NCBI GenBank assembly: GCA_958405565.1
Contig: CATYEN010000066.1
Span: 1 to 10,720 of the forward strand
DNA length: 10,720 nt
Direction: 5' to 3'
DNA from: an uncultured Collinsella sp.
GTDB lineage: Bacteria > Actinomycetota > Coriobacteriia > Coriobacteriales > Coriobacteriaceae
A program made the translations under genes and the position numbers. Of this stretch, positions 5,419-10,720 are shown piece after piece; position 1 is the first letter of the stretch; each line of letters opens with the position of its first letter. Under the pieces are notes generated by a model. The model was not told where the DNA came from. It did not search any database and saw nothing but the letters and a program-made list of their open reading frames with translations.

Positions 5419-6888
5419 ATGGAACTCATAGTCAAAGCTAAAGACATCTTTTTGGAATATGCAGGCCGCGATATTCTGGACATCGAAGAGTTGGAAATCT
5501 ACCCCTACGATCGCATTGGCTTGGTAGGAGACAACGGCGCAGGCAAAACCAGCCTGCTAAAAATCCTGAGCGGCAATCTTACCATTGCGGACGCCGACGT
5601 CAGGCGCTTCGGCAGCATTGCCCTCATCGGCCAGCTCGACGAACTCGACCTTGATACGGCTCCGGGTAGCGGCGAAATGCTCTCCCGTCTCAACGTCGCC
5701 GAAGTGGCGCAGGAGACGATGAGCGGCGGGGAGGAAACACGCGCCAAGATTGCCTCTGCGCTCTCCCAGCATGCAAGCGCGATCTTCGCCGACGAGCCTA
5801 CGAGCCACCTCGACCAAGACGGCATCCGCCTTCTCGTCGGACAACTCAAGGCATTTGATGGGGCCCTGCTCATCGTGAGCCATGACCGTCATTTTCTCGA
5901 CCAGGTGGTAGACAAGATCTGGGAGCTCAAAGACGGCGGTATTTCCGAATTCTGGGGTGACTACTCCGACTATCTGCGACAGAAAGAAGAAGAGCGCAAA
6001 GCTCAGGCGACTCGATACGAAGAGGCGATGCGCGAGCGCGATCGCCTCGAAGCCGCCATCGAAAAACAGCGGAAAAAAGCACGGCAGGTCGACGCCAAGC
6101 GGAAGGGTGCGAAAAAAAGCAACGAGTATGCAGGTCGCTTGGGGCATCAGAAAACAACCGGCACCAAGCAGAAGAAAATGCATCAGGCAGCTAAGAACAT
6201 GGAGAAGCGCCTCGAAACGCTCGAAGGGATCGAGGCCCCAGATAGCATTCATGCCGTGCGCTTCCGCCAGAGCAAGGCCCTGGAACTGCACAGCAAATTT
6301 CCCATCTCGGCAGATGATTTCAGCTTGAGCTTCGGCAACTGCGTGCTCTATGACCACGCGAAATTCGAGATACCGCTCGGTGCCAAAGTGGCCATCACCG
6401 GTGGCAACGGCACAGGAAAGACCAGCCTGCTGAAGGCAATCGTTCGACGCGCCGACGGTATCAACATCTCTCCCAAAGCAGAGATCGGCTACTTCGAACA
6501 GACAGGCTACAAGTTCGACGCCCGCCAGTCTGTGATCTCGTTCATGCAGAATGGTTGCGAGTACAGCATGACCGAAATTCGAGGCATCCTCGCCTCTATG
6601 GGAATCGGACCGCGCGACCTGACAAAGGACGTTGGCGTTCTCTCGGGAGGCGAAGTCATCAAGCTGCTACTCGCGAAGATGCTGCTGGGCAGATACAACA
6701 TCTTGCTCATGGACGAGCCTGGAAATTACCTGGACATCAAGAGCGCCGAAGCCCTCGAGCAGATGATGAGCGCCTATGCCGGAACTATAGTGTTCGTCTC
6801 CCACGATAAGAGGCTGGTCGAGAACGTCGCAGACATTGTCTACGAAATAAAGGACACCAAGCTAGTCAAAATCTTTCAGCGCGAATAG
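5419..6888 (+). CDS. msr(D)-like: Msr(D)-like ABC-F ribosome protection protein
   Basis: A 489-residue protein (Msr(D) has 487) without membrane segments. The N-terminal ABC domain has Walker A GDNGAGKTS, signature MSGGEETRAKIA and Walker B IFADEPTSHLD with SHDRHFLD. A long basic coiled linker follows (QKEEERKAQATRYEEAMRER, then KKARQVDAKRKGAKKSNEYA); this arm reaches into the ribosome exit site in ABC-F proteins. The second ABC domain has GGNGTGKTS, LSGGEVIKLLLAKML, MDEPGNYLD (usually DEPSNFLD) and SHDKRLVENVADIVYEI. The opening MELIVKAKDIFLEY matches Msr(D) MELILKAKDI closely. ATG 5419 has AAGGTGG at 8 bases. All catalytic residues look intact, so the gene is probably functional and would dislodge macrolides and type B streptogramins. 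It depends on the upstream promoter, and its GC content appears lower than that of the padR operon, consistent with transfer. Confidence 0.9.
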   Translation: MELIVKAKDIFLEYAGRDILDIEELEIYPYDRIGLVGDNGAGKTSLLKILSGNLTIADADVRRFGSIALIGQLDELDLDTAPGSGEMLSRLNVAEVAQETMSGGEETRAKIASALSQHASAIFADEPTSHLDQDGIRLLVGQLKAFDGALLIVSHDRHFLDQVVDKIWELKDGGISEFWGDYSDYLRQKEEERKAQATRYEEAMRERDRLEAAIEKQRKKARQVDAKRKGAKKSNEYAGRLGHQKTTGTKQKKMHQAAKNMEKRLETLEGIEAPDSIHAVRFRQSKALELHSKFPISADDFSLSFGNCVLYDHAKFEIPLGAKVAITGGNGTGKTSLLKAIVRRADGINISPKAEIGYFEQTGYKFDARQSVISFMQNGCEYSMTEIRGILASMGIGPRDLTKDVGVLSGGEVIKLLLAKMLLGRYNILLMDEPGNYLDIKSAEALEQMMSAYAGTIVFVSHDKRLVENVADIVYEIKDTKLVKIFQRE

Positions 6889-6944
6889 CCCTAAATGAGC
6901 AAGAAATAATCCCCGAACGGAGACAAGGGAGTAAAACGGCAAAG

Positions 6945-6994
6945 AAAGAGCCTCCGTCCCAACGCAGGGAACGGAGGCTCTTTAATCGCTTTTA
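6945..6994 (+). terminator. Strong intrinsic terminator of the mef-msr cassette
   Basis: AAAGAGCCTCCGT (6945-6957) pairs perfectly with ACGGAGGCTCTTT (6971-6983). CCC/GGG can add three pairs with one bulged A. T-rich sequence follows, with a second TTTT at 6990. It lies 56 bases after the msr stop codon, and the A-rich left flank lets it work in both directions. Confidence 0.9.
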
Positions 6995-7221
6995 CTCATC
7001 TCCGTCGCTGGTGGCTTTGTCATGACTCTCGTACGAAACGAAACTCAGCGGCATAGTGCGGCACTCAAAATCGCAGGTCAGAACCCTGTCGTCCTACTCC
7101 CACTCGATGGCGTCGGTTCTGCCGTCCCGTCATTCCAGTTACACCCAGTTTTCGGCATCGACACGGAACGCGTGCCGCCGAATGACGCGATGTCGCGTTT
7201 CGTCGGCTTCGGGGACAAAAG
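6995..7221. other. No gene seen between terminator and repeat B
   Basis: Frames here lack ribosome binding sites and protein-like composition. The minus strand near 7095-7127 reads GRTDAIEWE before TAG, which resembles a protein C-terminus, but nothing upstream supports it. Probably eroded intergenic DNA attached to the repeat at 7271. Confidence 0.3.
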
Positions 7222-7282
7222 TTGGGACAACCTCAAAAACTTTTTTCAAACTCAGGGCTTTGAGTTTTTGTTTTTGTCCCAA
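7222..7282 (+). other. Long two-part hairpin at the edge of repeat B
   Basis: The outer arms TTGGGACAA (7222-7230) and TTGTCCCAA (7274-7282) are perfect. The inner arms AAACTCA (7248-7254) and TGAGTTT (7261-7267) enclose a 6-nt loop, and CAAAAAC/GTTTTTG can add pairing between. The structure overlaps the left end of the dispersed repeat, and only its right side is recognisable at copy A. It could be part of a noncoding RNA or the end of a small mobile repeat. Confidence 0.5.
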
Positions 7283-7487
7283 AGTGCGCGGCGGGTCGCC
7301 TTTGGAGGCTCGATGGCGCCGAAAACGCCCGTTTTGAAACTCAACCGCCCTTTTGCCTGCAAGCCGCCAGCTGCAATCGCAAGTGAATTAACGCGGGTGG
7401 CTTGCGCGCCATTTGCAAAACCCCAGGTCGCAGGTCTTCGCCATTCGTGAACAAAGTGAGTAGTCTCAGGTGGCTTGCTTATGAGTT
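7271..7487 (+). repeat. Dispersed intergenic repeat, copy B
   Basis: Partner of 2901-3117, of the same length and orientation, with the same order of conserved blocks; see copy A. This copy ends about 35 bases before the abi promoter at 7523 and carries the extra left-hand hairpin at 7222-7282. The frame across it (ending at 7450) is open but has no ribosome binding site, and the pattern of differences from copy A is not that of a coding sequence. Confidence 0.75.
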
Positions 7488-7522
7488 GGCGAACGGGCCT
7501 TCAGGATTCAGGGCAAACATGC

Positions 7523-7531
7523 TGGTAGAAT
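7523..7531 (+). promoter_or_regulatory. Extended -10 promoter of the abi gene
   Basis: TGGTAGAAT is an extended -10 element (TGn followed by TAGAAT); the -35 region is poor. It sits 32 bases before the abi start, with AGGAG at 7552-7556 in between. The 11-mer TGGTAGAATAG is repeated exactly at 8516-8526, as the -10 of the downstream small RNA. Confidence 0.5.
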
Positions 7532-7563
7532 AGGATTCACAAATCAATGACAGGAGACCGAGC

Positions 7564-8526
7564 ATGGCCGAACCCCACGATAGGAAGCCGATCCTCACGA
7601 TCGAGCAGCAGATAGAGCACCTCAAGCAGAAGGGCGTAGCCTTCGAGCTGTGTTCCGAGGAAGAGGCCGCGGACTACCTGCGCGACAAGTGCAACTTCTT
7701 CAAGCTCGCATCCTACCGCAAACTCTTCTCGAAATACGAGGGAGGCCCGCGCGACGGCCGCTACGTAGACCTCGACTTCGGCCAGCTGCGCCTGCTCGCG
7801 GCGCTCGACCAGGAGCTGCGCCACGCCCTGCTCGGCATGACGCTCGACATCGAGCATTTCCAGAAGGTGACACTGCTTCGCGAGATGGAGGACCGTGGAG
7901 AGGACGGCTACGCCATCGTGGCCGACTACATGGCATCGCTTACCACTGCAAACAGGGAGTACCGCCTGCGCGAGCTCAAGATGAGCGGCCGCAGCCCCTA
8001 CAGCTCGAGCCTCTACGCGAAGTACTCCGGCGACATGCCTGCCTGGGCCTTCCTTGAGCTCACCTCGTTCGGCACCCTCATCGACTTCGTGCGCTTCTGC
8101 GCCAGGCGATGGGGCGACAGGCGCCTCGAGGCCTCCCACTACGACCTCAAGCGCGTGAAGTCCGTCCGCAACTGCGCCGCGCACGGCTCGTGCCTGATCA
8201 ACTGCTTCGCCGAGAGGGGCGCCGCCCGGGGCTCGGCGTCCAGCGGCGTCTCCCGAAGGGTGGCCGCCGTGGGAATTCCCAAGGCGACCAGGAGGAAGTG
8301 GATGGGGAATACGGCCATGCAGGAGGTCGCGACCGTGCTCGTGGCGCACTCCGGCTTGGTACCCGAGGGCTCCTCGCGCTCGCGCGCCGCATCCGAGCTC
8401 GCCGAGATGTTCGCCAGGGCCGACGGCGAAACCGAGGCGCTGCCCGACAAGGGGCCCGACGCCGCAGCTCGCTCCGCGCTCGAGTTCCTTCGCAGGTTGA
8501 CAGAATCGCTCGGGTTGGTAGAATAG
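7564..8526 (+). CDS. Abi_2/AbiF-family HEPN abortive-infection protein
   Basis: A 320-residue soluble protein of the Abi_2 family (AbiD/AbiF type). Family blocks appear in order: LTIEQQIEHLKQKGVAF and AADYLRDKCNFFKLASYRKL (residues 11-54), then LDFGQLRLLAALDQELRHAL and TLDIEHFQKV (70-102), then PAWAFLELTSFGTLIDFVRF (159-178). The HEPN ribonuclease motif is VRNCAAHGSCLIN, with R202, N203 and H207 forming R-N-x3-H. Proteins of this fold cut RNA, and the family blocks phage growth by killing or stalling the infected cell. The C-terminal 75 residues are less conserved and unassigned. ATG 7564 has AGGAG at 7 bases. The last codons contain a full promoter for the structured RNA at 8531, suggesting the protein is held inactive by, or works with, that RNA. 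Length and motifs look intact. Confidence 0.85.
   Translation: MAEPHDRKPILTIEQQIEHLKQKGVAFELCSEEEAADYLRDKCNFFKLASYRKLFSKYEGGPRDGRYVDLDFGQLRLLAALDQELRHALLGMTLDIEHFQKVTLLREMEDRGEDGYAIVADYMASLTTANREYRLRELKMSGRSPYSSSLYAKYSGDMPAWAFLELTSFGTLIDFVRFCARRWGDRRLEASHYDLKRVKSVRNCAAHGSCLINCFAERGAARGSASSGVSRRVAAVGIPKATRRKWMGNTAMQEVATVLVAHSGLVPEGSSRSRAASELAEMFARADGETEALPDKGPDAAARSALEFLRRLTESLGLVE
8497..8524 (+). promoter_or_regulatory. Promoter for small RNA unit 1 inside the abi 3' end
   Basis: A consensus TTGACA (8497-8502) and TAGAAT (8519-8524) are separated by 16 bases, with an extended TG at 8516-8517. The last base of the -10 box is the first base of the abi stop codon (TAG, 8524-8526). Transcription would begin near 8531, just before the structured unit. 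Confidence 0.75.
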
Positions 8527-8530
8527 CCTG

Positions 8531-8592
8531 CAGATAGCAAAACCTTCACGGTTTTAGGGGCGGACTTGCGCAAGCGACTCTGCCCTATTTTT
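8531..8592 (+). ncRNA. Abi-associated structured small RNA, unit 1
   Basis: Predicted RNA of about 60 nt. Hairpin 1 is AAAACC (8539-8544) with GGTTTT (8550-8555), loop TTCAC. Hairpin 2 pairs GGGCGGA (8558-8564) with TCTGCCC (8579-8585), with an internal C-C mismatch. Its upper stem TTGC/GCGA is capped by a GCAA tetraloop (8570-8573). Five Ts follow (8588-8592), so hairpin 2 is also the terminator. Promoter, fold and terminator together make a self-contained small RNA gene directly behind abi. An antitoxin or guide-like role is inferred from the HEPN neighbour. Confidence 0.65.
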
Positions 8593-8631
8593 ATATTCAC
8601 TCGCTATAGGAGACGGGTGATACCTGGGTCA

Positions 8632-8659
8632 ATGACAGAACTGAGAAGCCCGGAATAAT
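8632..8659 (+). promoter_or_regulatory. Predicted promoter for small RNA unit 2
   Basis: ATGACA (8632-8637) and AATAAT (8654-8659) are 16 bases apart, the same geometry as the unit 1 promoter, and both continue GACAGAA after the -35. TCAATGACAG (8629-8638) also occurs at 7544-7553 in the abi leader. It is weaker than the unit 1 promoter. Confidence 0.45.
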
Positions 8660-8883
8660 GGAGCCAGTTAGAAACCCTCGGGTTTGCGAGGCGGAATAGC
8701 GAAAGCGGTTCTGCCCTGTTTTGGCTCGAGGAGATAACCGCCGAAGAGGCCGCAGCGATCGTCGCAAAGCGTGAAAAGGAAATGGCCTCAAAGGAAGAAA
8801 CCCAAGAACCCGAAGAGACGCCCCCCAATGAGAGCGCTTCTTCGGAGACCTTAGCTCACCCCGCCATCAGATACCCCGGGCAA
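8659..8883 (+). pseudogene. Possible C-terminal gene fragment after the small RNAs
   Basis: An open frame overlapping unit 2 gives protein-like sequence, including FWLEEITAEEAAAIVAKREK followed by an acidic, Pro/Glu/Ser-rich tail to about 8883. It has G/C-rich third positions but no ribosome binding site. Past 8890 it runs antisense to the zinc-ribbon gene. It may be the tail of a lost gene, or chance. I do not recognise a family. Confidence 0.2.
8665..8722 (+). ncRNA. Abi-associated structured small RNA, unit 2
   Basis: This second copy of the unit is 131 bases downstream of unit 1. Hairpin 1 is AAACC (8672-8676) with GGTTT (8681-8685). Hairpin 2 pairs GGCGGAAT (8690-8697) with GTTCTGCC (8708-8715) and is capped by a GAAA tetraloop (8701-8704), then GTTTT. 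Over 33 aligned positions of hairpin 2, 27 are identical to unit 1. The differences respect the fold: C-C becomes A-U, U-A becomes U-G, and GCAA becomes GAAA. Confidence 0.6.
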
Positions 8884-8889
8884 ACCCTG

Positions 8890-9429
8890 CTACAGCCTTT
8901 TCGGCACGTGCGGCAGCTTGGCCCCGCAGGAAGAGCAGAACGCTGCGTCACCGGTCGCCCTGGCACCGCAATAAGGGCAGAAAGCCGCGCGCACCATCCG
9001 GTCCGTCGGCGTCCAAGTCCTGATGCCCTTGGCAATCAGGTCCGCCACGCGTTCGGCTATTCCTGAGTCGTCGTTAGAGCTCGCCACGGTGTAGTCGCTC
9101 GTGAGGTGACCCTTGTAGTCGAAGTCGATTACGAACTTCCACGAACTGATGCCGCTGAGCGAAGCGACGGTCCCGTAAACCTTGTGCCCATTCACGGAAA
9201 GGGACTCGAGCCTTTTGACGGACCGCCCCGCAGCCGCGACGATCTCCTCGAACCCCTCCTGAGTCACATCGTCCCTGAAACACTCGCTCGCGCGGTCCCA
9301 CTCAGCTTTTGCCTTGACCTTCTCAAGCTCGATCTTCCGCTTATCCTGCCTATCGCATGCGAACAGTACGATGCCGAGAAGAGCAAAAGCGGGAAATAGG
9401 ATCGTCAGCATGTTGGCCAGAGTTTCCAT
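8890..9429 (-). CDS. Membrane-anchored zinc-ribbon protein
   Basis: A 179-residue protein of unknown function. One N-terminal membrane helix (MLTILFPAFALLGIVLFACD) is followed by a charged helix (RKIELEKVKAKAEWDRASEC) and a compact middle domain with a beta-rich centre (KVYGTVASLSG, WKFVIDFDYKG). A C-terminal zinc ribbon follows with two CxxC pairs, FCPYCGARATGDAAFCSSCG (about residues 149-168). ATG 9429 has AGGGGG at 7 bases and lies 10 bases after the DUF1294 stop codon, so the two are one operon. Zinc ribbons at the end of membrane proteins often bind protein partners or nucleic acid, but no specific role can be given. Confidence 0.7.
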   Translation of the reverse strand: METLANMLTILFPAFALLGIVLFACDRQDKRKIELEKVKAKAEWDRASECFRDDVTQEGFEEIVAAAGRSVKRLESLSVNGHKVYGTVASLSGISSWKFVIDFDYKGHLTSDYTVASSNDDSGIAERVADLIAKGIRTWTPTDRMVRAAFCPYCGARATGDAAFCSSCGAKLPHVPKRL

Positions 9430-9439
9430 TCAAGGCCCC

Positions 9440-10081
9440 CTAAACAAGCCCGGCGCCGTGGGCAAGAAGAAACAGCGCGACGTGCAGGATGATGAAGGCG
9501 GGCAGCCCCGCCGCGAAATACCACTTGGACGTCTTATGATGGGCGACGCGCATCCCGACGATACCGCCAAGGGCCCCTCCCGCGAGCGAGAGACCAAGCA
9601 ATGTGACTTCGGGGAACCTGCTGCCACGGTCAATCGCCCTCTTCTTGTCCAGGCAGAAAACGGCGAACGTGATGACGTTGATGGCGAGAAGGTATGCACC
9701 GAGAACGACGATTACGGGCGCGTTGAACGAAGCGCCCGGCTCCAGATCGACGACGATGACGCCGGCCCAAACGAGCACGACAAGCACCCACACAATCAAG
9801 AAGACTATGGCACTGAACCACCAGGCGATGTTGTGCTTGTTCATGTGGTTCCTGGTGAAGAGCATGAGCGCAAGGAGCATCCCCAGGGCGCCGCCCGCCG
9901 CAGCGAACAGGGTCAAGATCCTGCCGTCCATGAGGCCGGTATCCTCGTCCTGGTTGTAACGGGTTATCGCGTAGTCGATCGCGAAGAGAATGAACGTGAG
10001 GGCGTTAATGCCCGCAAGATAGATAACGAAGGGGTGAACGCCCTGGACAGCACCGCCCAGGGCAGATAGTGCCTGCTCCAT
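9440..10081 (-). CDS. Tandem DUF1294 membrane protein
   Basis: A 213-residue membrane protein built from two related halves. Half 1 (about residues 18-90): VIYLAGINALTFILFAIDYA, a loop, then RILTLFAAAGGALGMLLALM. Half 2 (about 125-200): GAYLLAINVITFAVFCLDKK, RAIDRGSRFPEVTLLGLSLA, GGALGGIVGMRVAHHKTSKW. Half 2 has the full DUF1294 signature (N-x2-TF, DK, GG-LG, HKT-K). In half 1 DK is replaced by DY and HKT by HMNKHN. DUF1294 proteins are usually about 90 residues with one copy, so this is a duplication or fusion. ATG 10081 has AGGAG at 8 bases. It is the first gene of a two-gene operon with the zinc-ribbon protein. Function unknown. Confidence 0.8.
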   Translation of the reverse strand: MEQALSALGGAVQGVHPFVIYLAGINALTFILFAIDYAITRYNQDEDTGLMDGRILTLFAAAGGALGMLLALMLFTRNHMNKHNIAWWFSAIVFLIVWVLVVLVWAGVIVVDLEPGASFNAPVIVVLGAYLLAINVITFAVFCLDKKRAIDRGSRFPEVTLLGLSLAGGALGGIVGMRVAHHKTSKWYFAAGLPAFIILHVALFLLAHGAGLV

Positions 10082-10113
10082 AAGAAGAACTCCTGCCCGA
10101 ACAACATGCCGCC

Positions 10114-10119
10114 ATTATA
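10114..10119 (-). promoter_or_regulatory. -10 box of the DUF1294 operon
   Basis: A perfect TATAAT on the minus strand, 32 bases before the DUF1294 start codon, with AGGAG between. The -35 region (near 10137-10143) is poor. Confidence 0.5.
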
Positions 10120-10472
10120 CAGGCAGATTGAACGCCCGAAGCGCCTGGACCATTGATGCTGCGGGAATGCCGAGAAGAACCTTTCCGCGGCCGAGCCCGC
10201 ATGGCCAGCCGCAGGTCGCGTTAACCTCTCGCGCCGTTCGTCTGCCCCCATTCGTCCGAAATGACAACCACAGCAGGTCGTGTCCCAACGGATGGGTACC
10301 ATTTATCCGGGTGCACCTGGGGCAACGGGTCGGCAGGCCCGCGCAAGGTCGCTCGCAGAATACGCAACATCAAACACGACAGAAGAGGCGAACGACAGAT
10401 GCCGGACCCCGGACGACAGCACCGCGGAAGAGAAGCATTCCAACCACAACTGAACGAACATCGCTCCTAGGC
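10120..10472 (+). other. Intergenic stretch with a possible gene tail
   Basis: No complete gene is visible. A plus-strand frame open from 10265 to TGA 10451 ends RARSLAEYATSNTTEEANDR, then CRTPDDSTAEEKHSNHN. This looks like a hydrophilic protein C-terminus and stops 19 bases before a good terminator. ATG 10292 has no ribosome binding site, so it would be a remnant. No family recognised. Confidence 0.25.
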
Positions 10473-10500
10473 AGGCGCCCGCATGGGCGCCTTTTACTTT
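10473..10500 (+). terminator. Intrinsic terminator, plus strand
   Basis: AGGCGCCC (10473-10480) and GGGCGCCT (10485-10492) pair perfectly around GCAT, followed by TTTACTTTT. Its presence supports a former plus-strand gene ending at 10453. Confidence 0.8.
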
Positions 10501-10700
10501 TCAGGGACTTAGCTGAGAGCTAAGCACGCGGCTCATGGCCGTTTCGTGGAGGCCCGACCAGCTCGACCCAGCTCGACCCATCCCCGCTCCCGCCGTGCTC
10601 GCCAATCGCCATCAGGCGGTTCAATCGTCGCGCAGACGAAAAGGCACACAGTGTCGCGCGGCGTGCCCGCGCGGTGCCGCACGGGAAGATTGGAGGAACC
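10501..10700 (+). other. Upstream region of the edge gene
   Basis: It contains a perfect 7-bp hairpin (CTTAGCT/AGCTAAG, 10508-10524, loop GAG) and an exact 10-bp tandem repeat, GCTCGACCCA (10561-10580). A GC-rich stretch with self-complementary pieces (10650-10685) lies ahead of the ribosome binding site. No clear promoter is seen. The leader may be structured, but I cannot assign it. Confidence 0.35.
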
Positions 10701-10720
10701 ATGGCACGCACAGCCGAATG
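10701..10720 (+). CDS. 5' end of a gene cut by the window edge
   Basis: ATG 10701 has TTGGAGGAA just upstream and reads MARTAE before the window ends. Too little remains to name it. If the end is joined to base 1 through the shared 8 bases, the frame continues as MARTAECSPSKFIDGLFQ straight into the PH-domain gene. Confidence 0.5.

Noticed and set aside
5557..6357. 266-codon minus-strand frame
   Set aside because: Antisense shadow of the msr(D)-like gene, without start signals or a recognisable domain.
7022..7450. 142-codon plus-strand frame as a protein gene
   Set aside because: No ribosome binding site; it crosses the hairpin and repeat B. Comparison with copy A shows no codon-position bias.
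8539..8722. CRISPR array or Cas13-like direct repeats behind the HEPN protein
   Set aside because: Only two units, unequal in sequence, each with its own promoter and U-tract. There is no regular repeat-spacer pattern.
10640..10700. T-box antiterminator-like GGTGCCGC before the edge gene
   Set aside because: The base needed for the tRNA-end contact is C instead of U (CGGU in place of UGGN), and no stem I elements are recognisable upstream.

Overview
The window is GC-rich bacterial DNA. Codon use strongly favours G/C at third positions, Shine-Dalgarno sites are strong, and the gene families (padR-DUF1700 module, DUF4143 ATPase remnant, Abi_2 protein, DUF1294 membrane protein) fit a gut actinomycete, most likely a member of the Coriobacteriia. 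That assignment is inference. The DNA is an accessory, decaying region: intact genes alternate with truncated ones, and noncoding stretches carry repeats and hairpins.

Layout. 1-700: a PH-domain membrane protein on the plus strand, then a short well-initiated frame broken by two UGA codons. 695-2466: a minus-strand operon led by a PadR repressor (2080-2400) with a textbook promoter overlapped by a 25-bp palindrome, then a DUF1700 membrane protein, a small single-pass protein, and an ABC ATPase broken by a one-base frameshift and cut short. 2467-4140: gene-poor, with a 217-bp dispersed repeat (copy A), the 3' end of a DUF4143 ATPase still attached to an operator-like inverted repeat, a structured leader with the start of a lost gene, and an IS3-type transposase scrap. 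4141-6983: a mef-msr(D)-like macrolide resistance cassette with promoter, 11-codon leader peptide, attenuator, a Mef efflux protein missing about 145 internal residues, an intact Msr(D)-like ABC-F protein and a strong terminator. 7222-7487: a long hairpin and copy B of the dispersed repeat.

7523-8722 is the most interesting segment. An Abi_2/AbiF-family HEPN protein is followed by two similar small structured noncoding units. Each has its own predicted promoter and a GNRA-capped hairpin running into a U-tract. The first promoter lies inside the 3' end of the abi gene, with its -10 box touching the stop codon. This looks like a HEPN toxin-type protein paired with duplicated small RNAs, the arrangement I recall being reported for AbiF, proposed as an ancestor of Cas13.

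8890-10119 is a minus-strand two-gene operon: a tandem DUF1294 membrane protein, then a membrane-anchored zinc-ribbon protein. The right end holds a terminator, a possible gene tail, and the first codons of a plus-strand gene at 10701. The last 8 bases equal the first 8, and the frames join, so the window may be circular or bounded by a short direct repeat.
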